64,000 bases of DNA from Mycobacterium asiaticum DSM 44297 (GTDB lineage Bacteria; Actinomycetota; Actinomycetes; Mycobacteriales; Mycobacteriaceae), in contig NZ_HG964938.1 of NCBI RefSeq assembly GCF_000613245.1, positions 840,965 through 904,964 on the forward strand, in the 5' to 3' direction. This document shows, piece after piece, positions 1-8,076 of this stretch (the first letter of the stretch is position 1; each line of letters opens with the position of its first letter). The translations under genes were made by a program, and so were the position numbers. The notes below the pieces were generated by a model. The model searched no databases. It was not told the origin of the DNA and worked only from the letters and a program-made list of their open reading frames with translations.

Positions 1-452
1 TGCGCCGGACGGGTTTCCGGAATACGGAAACCGACGATCCCGCCGACCAGCCGGGCACTGGATCGGACCTGCACACCGCTTATGGTCTTGGCGACCAGAT
101 GGGCGGTGACATTGCCGATCCCGGTCCAGCTCAACTTGTGTGTTTTCGTATCGATCTGCGCCAGGGTCATCGCCGCGCCCCTGCTGCCGGCCAGCACGCG
201 GTGGCAGAGCGCGATGAGCACCTCGAGACGCTCGGTCCGCGCTGCTGTCAACGCTTCGACAGCCGCGAGCGCCGCGCTGGCGGCGGCCGGACCATGGCCC
301 AGACCGTCCAGCACGCCGAACAGTGCGATGTCCCCGTCGACGTCAATCGCCACCGTCTGGTCGCCGCACGCCAACTCGCCGGGGCGTGACCGGCTCGCCG
401 TCGCCCATTCGATCGGCCCGAACCGCCCCCCCGATCGCCAACGGTCAGGCAC
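1..452 (-). CDS. PP2C/SpoIIE-type serine phosphatase (RsbX-like), cut by the window edge
   Basis: This is the N-terminal part (about 150 codons) of a protein phosphatase that runs off the left edge. Reading from a GTG at 452 gives a frame with ACGDQ and, further on, VLDGLGHG, the metal-binding Asp-Gly signature of PP2C/SpoIIE phosphatases. In stressosome operons such a phosphatase (RsbX) resets RsbR and RsbS by removing phosphates added by RsbT. The start overlaps the end of the RsbT-like gene by 8 bases, so the four genes from 2124 down to here form one translationally coupled operon. The family assignment rests on the motif and context; the C-terminus is not visible. Confidence 0.8.
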   Translation of the reverse strand, partial: MPDRWRSGGRFGPIEWATASRSRPGELACGDQTVAIDVDGDIALFGVLDGLGHGPAAASAALAAVEALTAARTERLEVLIALCHRVLAGSRGAAMTLAQIDTKTHKLSWTGIGNVTAHLVAKTISGVQVRSSARLVGGIVGFRIPETRPA

Positions 453-855
453 GGGCCGGAACCCATTTCCACATCTCGACGACCGTGCCGCGACCGAGCG
501 CCGACTCCACGATCAGTCGGTCCATCAGCCGGCGGGCCCCGGGTAACCCCATCCCCAGGCCGCGTCCGGTGGTGTAACCGTCTTCCATCGCGCGGTCGAT
601 ATCGGCGATGCCGGGGCCGTCGTCCTCGGCGCGGACCACCAGCGCCGTCCGGCCCTCGCGGTCGGCGACGCCGACCCGGACCTCGCCTCGGCCGGCATAG
701 CTGGTGATGTTGCGGGCGATCTCGGAGATCGCGGTCGCGATCATCGTCACGTCGGTCAGTGAGAACCCGAGATCCAGGGCGAGCTGGTGGCCGGCCTTAC
801 GGGCGGCGACGATGTCGTCGGAGGTGTTGATGGCGACCACCGTCTCACCCGCCAC
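445..855 (-). CDS. RsbT-like serine kinase / anti-sigma regulatory factor
   Basis: A HATPase_c (GHKL) protein of about 136 residues, the size of RsbT. The N-box (SEIARN), the G1 box (DDGPGI) and the G2 box (GRGLGMGLPGARRL) are all present, so ATP binding looks intact. In the stressosome, RsbT phosphorylates RsbS and RsbR and is then released to activate a downstream phosphatase. I chose the GTG at 855, which overlaps the end of the RsbS gene; a second GTG at 840 is possible. It lies between the RsbS and PP2C genes in the standard order R-S-T-X. Confidence 0.85.
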   Translation of the reverse strand: MAGETVVAINTSDDIVAARKAGHQLALDLGFSLTDVTMIATAISEIARNITSYAGRGEVRVGVADREGRTALVVRAEDDGPGIADIDRAMEDGYTTGRGLGMGLPGARRLMDRLIVESALGRGTVVEMWKWVPARA

Positions 856-1234
856 CGTCGCGCCCGATCGTCCATTTGGCCAGTCCAAGCTGCTTGTTGA
901 GCAGTGCAATGCCCTCTTCCAGGTCCAGCGCGGTGCTCATGTCGTCGAATGCCAGCCCCAGTTGCACCATTGCGAACGCCACTTCGGGCTGCAGGCCCAC
1001 GATCACCGTGGTGGCCCCCCGCAGCCGAGTCATGTGCGCGATCGTCCGCAGGGACCGAGCAGCGAAGGAATCCATGACATCGATAGCGGTGACATCGACG
1101 ACTATGCCCTGCGCGCGGAACCGGCTGACCCGCTCCATCAGGTCTTCGCGCAGCCGCTCGGTGTCTGAGTCGGTCAAAGCGGCCTGCACGGTCGCGATCA
1201 GGATCGCGCCCTGCTTCAAGATCGGTACTGGCAT
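845..1234 (-). CDS. RsbS-like STAS-domain stressosome protein
   Basis: A 129-residue single STAS domain, the length of RsbS. RsbS and RsbR build the stressosome core that holds RsbT until stress. The segment IDVMDSFAARSL carries Ser56, which matches the serine that RsbT phosphorylates in the family. The start is 11 bases after the RsbR stop, and the 3' end overlaps the RsbT gene by about 11 bases, so expression is probably coupled. Identity rests on the domain and on the R-S-T-X gene order. Confidence 0.88.
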   Translation of the reverse strand: MPVPILKQGAILIATVQAALTDSDTERLREDLMERVSRFRAQGIVVDVTAIDVMDSFAARSLRTIAHMTRLRGATTVIVGLQPEVAFAMVQLGLAFDDMSTALDLEEGIALLNKQLGLAKWTIGRDGGG

Positions 1235-1245
1235 GCGGAGCCGGT

Positions 1246-2124
1246 TTACTCGCCGGTGCGGGTGACTTCGTAACCCAGCAGACGTTCGGCTTCTTCAATA
1301 CCGCCCTGCAGGTCGCCGACGGCATTCATCTTCGACAGGTCCAGCCCGATGGTGACCAGAGTGAGCGCGATCTCGGAGGACAGGCCGGTGATGATCACGC
1401 TTGCGCCCATCAGTCCCGACGCGTCGACGGTCTGCACCAGGTGGTTGGCCACCGTGGAGTCGATGGTCGGCACACCGGTGATGTCGATGACGACCACCTT
1501 GGCGCGATTGGCCCGGATAGCCCGCAGCAGTTGCTCGGTAACCTGCCTGGCCCGCTGGCTGTCCAGCACGCCGATGATCGGCAGAATCAGGAGTTGCTCG
1601 CGCACCTGCAGCACCGGCGTCGACAGCTCGCGGATCGCTTCCTGCTGCTGACGGATGATGCGTTCGCGTTCCTGCACGAAGCTGACGCCCACGGTGTTGG
1701 CAATGCGGTTGGCCGCCGGCTCGTAGGCATCCAGCACCCGGTTGAGCATGTCGAACTCGGCTTGGTACTTCTCGAACAGCGAGCGCGCCAGCACGTCACG
1801 CAGCAGCAGCACGATGCCGAGCACCTCGTCGGTTTCCACCCCACGGGGGATGATGCGCTCGGAGAGGTCCCGCGCGTAGTCCTGCAGGGCCTCGACGCTA
1901 CCGGTCTCGAGCACCTCGACATAGTTGTCGTAGACGGCTGTCGCTTCGGAGAAAATCTCCTCGGGCGTCATCGCGGTAAGCAACTCCGCTTCGGTGATCC
2001 GGCGGGCCCACTCTTCGCGCAGCGCGGTTCTGTTTCGCCGCAGGTGCTGAACCAGCTGCGGCAACAAACCTTCACTGGAGACGCCGGTGCCGGTGCCGCT
2101 GGAATCTGCCGCCGAATCAGACAT
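1246..2124 (-). CDS. RsbR-like stressosome sensor (RsbRD N-terminal domain + STAS)
   Basis: 292 residues starting at the ATG at 2124. The first 165 residues or so are a helical sensor domain (RsbRD type); the remainder is a STAS domain with PTIDSTVANHL, which carries the Ser/Thr pair typical of phosphorylated RsbR sites. RsbR paralogues form the outer, signal-receiving part of the stressosome. The frame stays open far upstream to 2559, but that stretch overlaps rsfB on the other strand and does not resemble the family. First gene of the operon; divergent from rsfB with a gap of 157 bases. The input signal is unknown. Confidence 0.87.
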   Translation of the reverse strand: MSDSAADSSGTGTGVSSEGLLPQLVQHLRRNRTALREEWARRITEAELLTAMTPEEIFSEATAVYDNYVEVLETGSVEALQDYARDLSERIIPRGVETDEVLGIVLLLRDVLARSLFEKYQAEFDMLNRVLDAYEPAANRIANTVGVSFVQERERIIRQQQEAIRELSTPVLQVREQLLILPIIGVLDSQRARQVTEQLLRAIRANRAKVVVIDITGVPTIDSTVANHLVQTVDASGLMGASVIITGLSSEIALTLVTIGLDLSKMNAVGDLQGGIEEAERLLGYEVTRTGE

Positions 2125-2281
2125 ATATGCCCTCCCACCGACTCGCGCATCCGCAGGCGCAGGTGCTATGGGGAGAGTAGCTTGGGCGGTGCCGTCGGGC
2201 GTGTTGAGGTCTTCTTCTTCTCGCGGTCTGCACGGCGGGTTAGGCTTGCAGCACACCGAAGGCCCGGACAAAGGATCGCCG

Positions 2282-2650
2282 TTGTCAGCTCCTGATTCGA
2301 TCACCGCCACGGTCTCCGACCACGACGGCGTCGTTGTGCTCAGCATCGGCGGCGAAATCGACTTGGTCACGGCGCCGGCCCTCGAAGAAGCCATTGGTGG
2401 TGTCATTTCGGACAATCCGCAGGCAGTGATTATTGATCTGTCCGGGGTCGAGTTTCTGGGCTCGGTGGGCCTCAAAATTCTGGCGGCGACGTACGAGAAG
2501 TTAGGCGATTCCGCGGAGTTCGGTGTGGTGGCTCGCGGACCGGCCACCCGGCGGCCCATTCACCTGACAGGTTTGGACAAGACGTTCCCGCTTTACCCGA
2601 CGCTGGACGACGCACTGACCGGTGTGCGGGACGGCAAGCTCAACCGTTAG
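2282..2650 (+). CDS. rsfB: Anti-anti-sigma factor RsfB (SigF pathway)
   Basis: A 122-residue STAS protein that matches, from memory, M. tuberculosis RsfB (Rv3687c), including the N-terminus SAPDSIT and the same length. In M. tuberculosis RsfB binds the anti-sigma factor UsfX (RsbW) and so frees SigF. The phosphorylatable serine lies in LSGVEFLGSVGLKI. I chose the TTG at 2282 because it reproduces the known N-terminus; the frame is open further upstream (from 2087), which would run into the RsbR gene. This is the left anchor of synteny with M. tuberculosis. No SigF-type promoter was seen upstream. Confidence 0.93.
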   Translation: MSAPDSITATVSDHDGVVVLSIGGEIDLVTAPALEEAIGGVISDNPQAVIIDLSGVEFLGSVGLKILAATYEKLGDSAEFGVVARGPATRRPIHLTGLDKTFPLYPTLDDALTGVRDGKLNR

Positions 2651-2986
2651 GCCGGATCCGTTGCGGCGCAATGGTATCCAATAAACGAAGTGGCCTGCCG
2701 AGCTGGCTTGACCTGAGATAACGGTTGCATCACGAATCAAGATCACGATTGTTTAAGAACCTGCGCCGTTCTCTGAGAAATCTCATCAATCGTTGACCCG
2801 CTTGGTCATTTGCTTAGCTAAATACGCAACGGGAGTTGCTCGCGTCACACATTTATCAGTGTGCGCCGTACGCGCATGTTCGTCGTGCGCGAACGGCAAT
2901 CAACGCACCTTTTTACTTCGGCTACTTTGGAATTCGAGGTTTCGGGACCTCAACGATCGGTTCACTCATTCGGAGGAACATTCATT
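2651..2986. other. 336-base intergenic stretch, no gene seen
   Basis: Between rsfB and the MHB protein gene. It is more AT-rich than its surroundings. Short open frames here have no recognisable protein character. The only clear signal is the GGAGGA ribosome-binding site at 2972-2977 for the next gene. No terminator hairpin or sigma-factor motif was convincing. Confidence 0.6.
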
Positions 2987-3385
2987 ATGAAATTCAGCAG
3001 TAACGTCGCGCGTCGGCGAGTTGCCGGCGTCAGCGCCGGTTGTCTGCTCGGGGGAATCGCTCTGGGTATTGCCGGTGCGCCGTCGGCCGCGGCCGCGCCC
3101 GACTGCAGTCCGGAAGGCGTCCGGGCCACCGTTTCCTCGGTGACCGGCGACGCACAGCAGTACCTGTCCGGGCACCCGGGCGCCAATCAGGTCGTCTCGG
3201 CAGCTTACGGGCAGCCCCGCGGAGAGGCCGCCGCCAACATCCGCAGCTACTTCACCGCGCATCCCAACGAGTACTACGAGCTGCGCGGGATCCTGGCGCC
3301 GATCGGCGACACCGAGCGGCAGTGCAACGTCTCGGTGCTGCCGCCGAACCTGGCATCGGCCTACCACGAGTTCATGGCTGGCTGA
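2987..3385 (+). CDS. Secreted haem-binding MHB-family protein (hemophore-related)
   Basis: 132 residues. The ATG at 2987 follows a strong GGAGGA site 9 bases upstream. Residues 1-38 or so form a signal peptide with an Arg-rich start and an AAAAP cleavage region. The mature part is a small helical domain with two cysteines (PDCSP and RQCNV), probably disulfide-bonded, and the GDAQQYLSGHP segment typical of the mycobacterial haem-binding (MHB) family to which Rv0203 belongs. Rv0203 carries haem in the periplasm; whether this paralogue binds haem cannot be read from sequence. Followed by a hairpin terminator. Confidence 0.85.
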   Translation: MKFSSNVARRRVAGVSAGCLLGGIALGIAGAPSAAAAPDCSPEGVRATVSSVTGDAQQYLSGHPGANQVVSAAYGQPRGEAAANIRSYFTAHPNEYYELRGILAPIGDTERQCNVSVLPPNLASAYHEFMAG

Positions 3386-3400
3386 CCCTGCACGATCCGC

Positions 3401-3434
3401 AAACGACCCGTCACATCGAGGTGGCGGGTCGTTT
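3401..3434 (+). terminator. Hairpin terminator after the MHB gene
   Basis: A perfect 10-bp stem (AAACGACCCG / CGGGTCGTTT) with inner TCAC/GTGG partly extending it, 15 bases after the stop codon. There is no long T tract, as is common in mycobacteria. Confidence 0.65.
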
Positions 3435-3457
3435 GGCGTTAGGGGGATGATCACGTC

Positions 3458-3958
3458 GTGGATGTCGACCATCCCGAACGGGATCAGCAGTGGAATCGCC
3501 GCGAGCGCGGCGAGACTGAGCTAGAACGGCTGGACCGAAACTGGGCTAGCCTGCTGCAGGAACTGCGGGTGGTGCAAACCGGTGTGCAGCTGCTGACGGG
3601 CTTTCTGCTGACGCTGCCCTTTCAAACCCGTTTCGACGTCATGAGCCAGCCGATCCGGATGGTCTATCTGGTGACCGTGGGTTGCTCCGTGGCAGCCACC
3701 GTGTTCCTCATTGCTCCGGTGGGCATGCACCGGTTGCTGTTCCGGCGGCATCGGCTTTCTGTGTTGGTCGCCGCAGCGCACCGGTGCGCATATGGAGGCC
3801 TGCTGCTATTAGGGCTGGCGTTGACCGGGGTGACGGTGATCATTTTTGACGCGGTGGCCGGCGTTGCCGCAGGTGTCATCGCGGGTGCGTGTGCGCTCGC
3901 GCTGTTCGCTGTCTCTTGGCTGTTGGTGCCGTTGCTGCTTCGAACCCGGCAGGTGTAG
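3458..3958 (+). CDS. DUF6328-type four-helix membrane protein
   Basis: 166 residues from a GTG at 3458 preceded by AGGGGG. After a charged N-terminus of about 35 residues come four hydrophobic segments (about 40-55, 65-90, 108-130 and 135-160). The segment LQELRVVQTGVQLLTGFLL is characteristic of the DUF6328 family of small actinobacterial membrane proteins. Function unknown. It ends about 65 bases before the topoisomerase gene. Confidence 0.75.
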   Translation: MDVDHPERDQQWNRRERGETELERLDRNWASLLQELRVVQTGVQLLTGFLLTLPFQTRFDVMSQPIRMVYLVTVGCSVAATVFLIAPVGMHRLLFRRHRLSVLVAAAHRCAYGGLLLLGLALTGVTVIIFDAVAGVAAGVIAGACALALFAVSWLLVPLLLRTRQV

Positions 3959-3976
3959 CGGCTGGCGGCACGGGTA
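3953..3976 (+). promoter_or_regulatory. Possible weak SigF-type promoter upstream of topoisomerase IB
   Basis: GTGT, 15 bases, GGGTA: the -10 is exact and the -35 has one mismatch to GTTT. It ends 48 bases before the ATG at 4025. Weaker than the exact copies between 8 and 26 kb. Confidence 0.35.
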
Positions 3977-4024
3977 ATTCAGCTTCCAGCCGAACTCGAG
4001 TCGGGGGAGACATCTAGGAGTGAG

Positions 4025-5077
4025 ATGCGGCTGCGGCGCAGCGTACTGGACAAGCCGGGACTCACCCGCAAGCGCCGAGGTAAAGGGTTTGCGTACTACG
4101 GTCCCGACGGCGAACTCGTGACCGATGCGGCGACGTTGCAGCGGATTAAGGACCTGGTGATACCACCGGCGTGGAAGAAGGTCTGGATCTCGCCGTATCC
4201 CAACGGCCACATTCAGGCGGTGGGCACCGACGCCGCGGGGCGCCGACAGTACCTCTACCACGTGAATTGGCAACAAGAACGCGCCGAAGAGAAGTTCGAT
4301 CGGGTGCTGGAGCTGTCCAAACAGTTGCCGTCGTATCGCGAACGGATCGCACGCGACCTGGCTGGACGAGGACTGAGGCGCGATCGAGTGCTGGCACTGG
4401 GCCTGCATCTCGTCGACCTCGGCTACTTTCGCGCCGGCGGCGAGCAGTACGCCGAAGAAAACGAATCCTACGGCTTGGCCACCCTGCTGTGCGAGCACGT
4501 GACCGTGCGCCGCGATGCCGTGGCGTTCGACTACCCGGCCAAAAGCGGGGTGCGGCGCACCTATGAGGTCGAGGATCCCGAAGTGGTCCGCGCGGTGCGT
4601 GCGTTGCTGCGCAGAACCGAGCCGATCGAGCGATTATTGGTGTGCCGCAACACATCCGGCTGGACGGAGGTGCATGCGGACGACCTTCGGGCACGGTTCA
4701 AGGAACTGGTCGGCGACGAGTACAGTCTCAAAGACCTGCGGACCTGGCATGGCACCGTGTTGGCCGCGGTGGCGTTTGCCGACGCCGACCCGGCGGTGTC
4801 GCAGCGCGTCGCCAAGCGTGTGGAGGCGGCGGTGATGCGCGAAGTCGCCGAAGAACTGGGCAATACCCCCGCGGTGGCGCGCGGTTCCTACGTGGATCCG
4901 CGGGTGGTCACCGGTTATCGCCAGGGCCTGACAATCGCGTCGGCGACGCGGCGGGCCGAACGCAGCCCGCGGCCGCAAGCACAGCTGATACTGGAAAAGG
5001 CGACCCGCACGCTCATCCGTCGAGTCGCCAGAAGTGACGGCCGATCGGGGTCGGCGGAGCTTGCCAAGACAGCGTAA
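4025..5077 (+). CDS. DNA topoisomerase IB (poxvirus-like)
   Basis: 350 residues. It relaxes supercoils by transient nicking through a 3'-phosphotyrosine. Likely active-site residues are Arg136 (YFRAGGE), Lys173 (PAKSG), Arg239 (KDLRTWHGT) and Tyr289 (ARGSYVDPRV). The fifth position, His in vaccinia topoisomerase, is Asn280 here (GNTP), as in the Deinococcus radiodurans enzyme. Bacterial TopIB enzymes are known from M. smegmatis and relatives; I do not recall one in M. tuberculosis. The ATG at 4025 follows a weak purine run. The downstream PAS-ANTAR gene begins 6 bases after the stop. Confidence 0.93.
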   Translation: MRLRRSVLDKPGLTRKRRGKGFAYYGPDGELVTDAATLQRIKDLVIPPAWKKVWISPYPNGHIQAVGTDAAGRRQYLYHVNWQQERAEEKFDRVLELSKQLPSYRERIARDLAGRGLRRDRVLALGLHLVDLGYFRAGGEQYAEENESYGLATLLCEHVTVRRDAVAFDYPAKSGVRRTYEVEDPEVVRAVRALLRRTEPIERLLVCRNTSGWTEVHADDLRARFKELVGDEYSLKDLRTWHGTVLAAVAFADADPAVSQRVAKRVEAAVMREVAEELGNTPAVARGSYVDPRVVTGYRQGLTIASATRRAERSPRPQAQLILEKATRTLIRRVARSDGRSGSAELAKTA

Positions 5078-5083
5078 GACCGG

Positions 5084-5737
5084 ATGTCGCGCGAAGCGAA
5101 CCAGGCATGTGCCAAACCGCCGGGCGACCGGGCAGATCGGCATACCATGGGGCGGGTGTGTGCAGATTCTCGGCGGAAGAAGGTCCGTCGCTGGCCGCTG
5201 GTGGGAAAATTCCGTTACCTGGCCCGGGAGGACCGCTGGGAATGGTCGGACGAGGTCGCCCGAATGCACGGCTACGAACCGGGCACCGTCAAACCGACCA
5301 CCCAACTGCTGCTTGAGCACAAGCATCCAGACGACAAGCCGACCGTTGCCGAGCTGATCGACCAGGTGCGCCGGCACAGCGCCCCATTCAGCAGCCGGCA
5401 CCGAATCGTAGATACCAACGGAAACGTGCACGTCGTCGTCGTGGTGGGAGACCGTATCACCGGGCCTGACGGCAGGCTGCTGGGCATCGGCGGGTTCTAC
5501 GTCGACATCACCGATCAATTCGACGCCGACCTGCAACGGCACCTCAGCGACGCGCTGCTCTCTGTCGATTCGCGCCGCGCGGTGATCAATCAAGCCATGG
5601 GCGTGCTGATGCTCCGATATGGAGTCGACGCCGACTCGGCATTCGACCTGCTGGTGAAGCAATCCCAAGAGTCCAACATCAAGCTGCGGGACATCGCCGA
5701 AAGCCTCGTCGCCGACATCGGCGCCCGGGGCGAATGA
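5084..5737 (+). CDS. PAS-ANTAR domain RNA-binding regulator
   Basis: 217 residues. A PAS_3-like domain occupies about residues 45-150 (WEWSDEVARMHGYEPG onward); an ANTAR domain of three helices occupies about 155-212 (SRRAVINQAMGVLMLRYG). ANTAR domains bind paired hairpins in nascent mRNA and act as antiterminators, so this is probably a sensor-antiterminator with an unknown ligand. The ATG at 5084 is 6 bases after the topoisomerase stop; an in-frame ATG at 5147 is an alternative start because the first 21 residues look unconserved. Confidence 0.85.
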   Translation: MSREANQACAKPPGDRADRHTMGRVCADSRRKKVRRWPLVGKFRYLAREDRWEWSDEVARMHGYEPGTVKPTTQLLLEHKHPDDKPTVAELIDQVRRHSAPFSSRHRIVDTNGNVHVVVVVGDRITGPDGRLLGIGGFYVDITDQFDADLQRHLSDALLSVDSRRAVINQAMGVLMLRYGVDADSAFDLLVKQSQESNIKLRDIAESLVADIGARGE

Positions 5738-5749
5738 CCAGCGCCGAAC

Positions 5750-6754
5750 TCACTGCTGGAGCGTAGTGTGCGGGCTCTGGCCGTAGGTGCGGCGGTACAG
5801 CGCCGCGAAACGGCCGGTATGCGCGAAGCCCCAGCGTTGGGCGACCTCACTGACCGTGTTGGTGGACCGGTCACTGGAGATCAGGTCCTGGTGCGCGTGG
5901 TGTAACCGCACTCGACGGAGGAACTCGGTCGGTGTGGTGTCCAGGTGCTGCCGGAACAGGTACTGCACCGCCCGGGGCGTCAGACGTACCGCGGTCGCAA
6001 CGTCGTTGATTCCGATGCCATGTCCGGCATGGCGATGAATGAACGACACCGCGCTCTTGAGCACCGGTGGGACCGCCGAGCTGCTCAGCAGCGCCTGTTC
6101 GGCGTTGACGTTGGACGGGAAGCATTCCAGCGTCGCGGCCGCCAGCAAGTGGCCCGCCGCGGAAACGATCAGTGGCCGTTGGGCGGTGTCGGCGCATTCG
6201 AAGGTGGTGACCACGTAGTCCAAGGCCCGCAGCCAGCTGTGCGCGGCCTGATCGGACCGCGGCCGCCAGTCCATGAACTGCACCTGTTGGGGCAGCGGAC
6301 CGTTTCGGTCGGCGGCGACCTTGCTCAGCAGTCGCACGTCCAGACTCGCCACGTGGAAGCGCGCGTTGTCGGCCCAGAGCACGCAGGGCATTCCCGCCGC
6401 GGCAACGATCGCGGTGCTCACACTGGTGGCCTGTTCGCCGGCAATGGTCAGCTTGCCCGATCGCGGCTGGATCACCAGCAGCGATTCGTCGCTGCGGATC
6501 TCGTAGCCGGCCCGGCCCTTGAGGTCCAGCTCGTCGAGGGTAATGGACTCCGCCTGGAAGCGCCGATGAGAAAAGGCCGATCCCGCCGGGAGACCGCTGA
6601 TCCGCCACCCCGGCTTGTATGCGCGCTCGAAGAAGCGCTTCACGCCCTCGGCGTCCGTCGTGTCGAAGTGTTCGTGCTGCAGCGCGCCGGCGGGGCGCGT
6701 CTCCGCCGGACGATCGTTGACGCGGTGGCCGTTTTCGCTGATCAATGTAGACAC
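5750..6754 (-). CDS. AraC-family transcriptional regulator
   Basis: 334 residues. An N-terminal AraC-binding-like sensor domain (about 25-200) is followed by a C-terminal two-HTH AraC domain (about 230-330) with VRLTPRAVQYLFRQHL and WGFAHTGRFAALYRRTYG. It starts 9 bases after the stop of the glycosyltransferase upstream, so it is probably co-transcribed with it from the SigF-type promoter at 8004-8027. It may regulate the surrounding glycan genes, but no binding site is identifiable. Confidence 0.85.
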   Translation of the reverse strand: MSTLISENGHRVNDRPAETRPAGALQHEHFDTTDAEGVKRFFERAYKPGWRISGLPAGSAFSHRRFQAESITLDELDLKGRAGYEIRSDESLLVIQPRSGKLTIAGEQATSVSTAIVAAAGMPCVLWADNARFHVASLDVRLLSKVAADRNGPLPQQVQFMDWRPRSDQAAHSWLRALDYVVTTFECADTAQRPLIVSAAGHLLAAATLECFPSNVNAEQALLSSSAVPPVLKSAVSFIHRHAGHGIGINDVATAVRLTPRAVQYLFRQHLDTTPTEFLRRVRLHHAHQDLISSDRSTNTVSEVAQRWGFAHTGRFAALYRRTYGQSPHTTLQQ

Positions 6755-6763
6755 AGGTCCGCC

Positions 6764-7960
6764 TTAAACCTTGATGTGACCCTGCGGGTAGCCTGCGGCA
6801 CGCCGTCGGTGCGGCACCGGCGGCGAACTGGCCTGCTGGTAAATGTTGAGTGCGTCCAGGGCAATTCGGTCCCAGGCGAATCGCGACAATGCGCGGGACC
6901 GCCCGGCCGAACCCATGCTCTGCCGTGTGAACTGTTCTGCCTGCATGTTTTTCAGCGCGGACAGCAACTCGTATGGTTTGGTCGGCGAGACCAGCAGCCC
7001 GGTTACGCCATTGATCACGGTGTCGACCAGCGCTCCTACCGCCACCCCGACGACGACCACTCCGCTGGCCATGGCTTGCAGCGCGGTGGTCGCCTGCGGC
7101 ACCTCGCGGGCGGTGCAGGCCACTACATCGGCGGACCGCATCAACGAGGGGAGTTCCCCTGCAATCACGTTGTCCTGGAAGTGAACTCGGTCGCTCACAC
7201 CCAGCCGCGCGGCCAGCCGCTCTACTTCGAGGCGGTCCCCCGAAGCAGCGCCGGTCTGCACGAGTATCAGCTCCGCGCCGGGAATTTTCGGGAGAAGCGC
7301 AATTGTTTTGTCGAAACCGTTGCGTGGCAATGACTTCGGCTCAACCTGCAGGATGCGGTGCATGCCGTTCGCGGCTGGCTTAGGTCCGGTGGAGGCAAAG
7401 CGCTTTACATCGACTCCGGCCGACAGGACCGACAGCCGGGATCGGTGGCGCCGTAGCCGGGTGAGCGCGTCGAGTTCTTCGCTGCTGCCACCGGTCATCC
7501 AGGTGGCGCTGCGGATCAACAGCGGCTCGACGCGGCTACGTTCCGCGTCGTCGGCCGAGCCCGCCGAGTCCAGTCCGTGGCAACTCTGCACGGTGGGTAG
7601 CGAGAGCCGCCGCGCGGCCAGTTGTGCCGCCAGTCCACCGATCCAGCCGAAGGCATGCACGACGTCCGGCGGATCGGCTGCCCAGAGTTGGTGCAGCTCA
7701 CCCGCCCACTCACCGACGAACGGCAGTACGTCCCGCGGGCGGAGCGTCGCCGTCGGTCCGACGCTTACGGGCACGGTCCGGAAGGCGCGATCAGTGATGT
7801 CAACCGGGTTCTCAATCCGTTGCCGCGGATAGGCGGTGACTGCATGTCCGTGCTCCGCGAGAGCAGCGCAGAACTGTAAATGCCATTCCCCGACGTGATC
7901 CCCCGCAAGCTCGTCATACTCGGCAAACACGTCGTCTCCGCAAACAATTGCGATCTTCAC
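6764..7960 (-). CDS. GT4-family glycosyltransferase
   Basis: 398 residues from a GTG at 7960 with GGAGGA about 10 bases upstream. It has the GT-B fold layout: an N-terminal acceptor half (MKIAIVCGDD) and a C-terminal donor half with TAREVPQATTALQAMASG, a variant of the E-x7-E nucleotide-sugar motif in which the first Glu is kept and the second region is altered, followed by VVVGVAVGALVDTV. The sugar donor and acceptor cannot be predicted. An exact SigF-type promoter lies 44 bases upstream, and the AraC gene follows 9 bases downstream. One of seven glycosyltransferase genes between 6.7 and 23.8 kb. Confidence 0.85.
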   Translation of the reverse strand: MKIAIVCGDDVFAEYDELAGDHVGEWHLQFCAALAEHGHAVTAYPRQRIENPVDITDRAFRTVPVSVGPTATLRPRDVLPFVGEWAGELHQLWAADPPDVVHAFGWIGGLAAQLAARRLSLPTVQSCHGLDSAGSADDAERSRVEPLLIRSATWMTGGSSEELDALTRLRRHRSRLSVLSAGVDVKRFASTGPKPAANGMHRILQVEPKSLPRNGFDKTIALLPKIPGAELILVQTGAASGDRLEVERLAARLGVSDRVHFQDNVIAGELPSLMRSADVVACTAREVPQATTALQAMASGVVVVGVAVGALVDTVINGVTGLLVSPTKPYELLSALKNMQAEQFTRQSMGSAGRSRALSRFAWDRIALDALNIYQQASSPPVPHRRRAAGYPQGHIKV

Positions 7961-8003
7961 TCCCGCGGTTCCTCCTTCACCCGCTCGGTGTACAAGCAGG
8001 GGT

Positions 8004-8027
8004 TACCCGGGCCACTAGGGGGGAAAC
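8004..8027 (-). promoter_or_regulatory. SigF-type promoter for the GT4-araC pair
   Basis: On the minus strand it reads GTTT, 15 bases, GGGTA, an exact match to the mycobacterial SigF consensus (GTTT-N15-17-GGGTA). The -10 ends 43 bases before the GTG at 7960. Confidence 0.75.
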
Positions 8028-8076
8028 TGAACCGGCCGAGAGGTTCGCTTATCGGATAGTCGGCACCTGTGCAGTG

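Noticed and set aside
2808..2830. TTAGCTAA-like motif resembling an iron (IdeR) box upstream of the MHB gene
   Set aside because: The match to the 19-bp IdeR consensus is poor and needs a missing base at the centre.
2793..2990. A 65-codon open frame in the rsfB-MHB gap
   Set aside because: No ribosome-binding site, no family resemblance, and it runs into the MHB start region.
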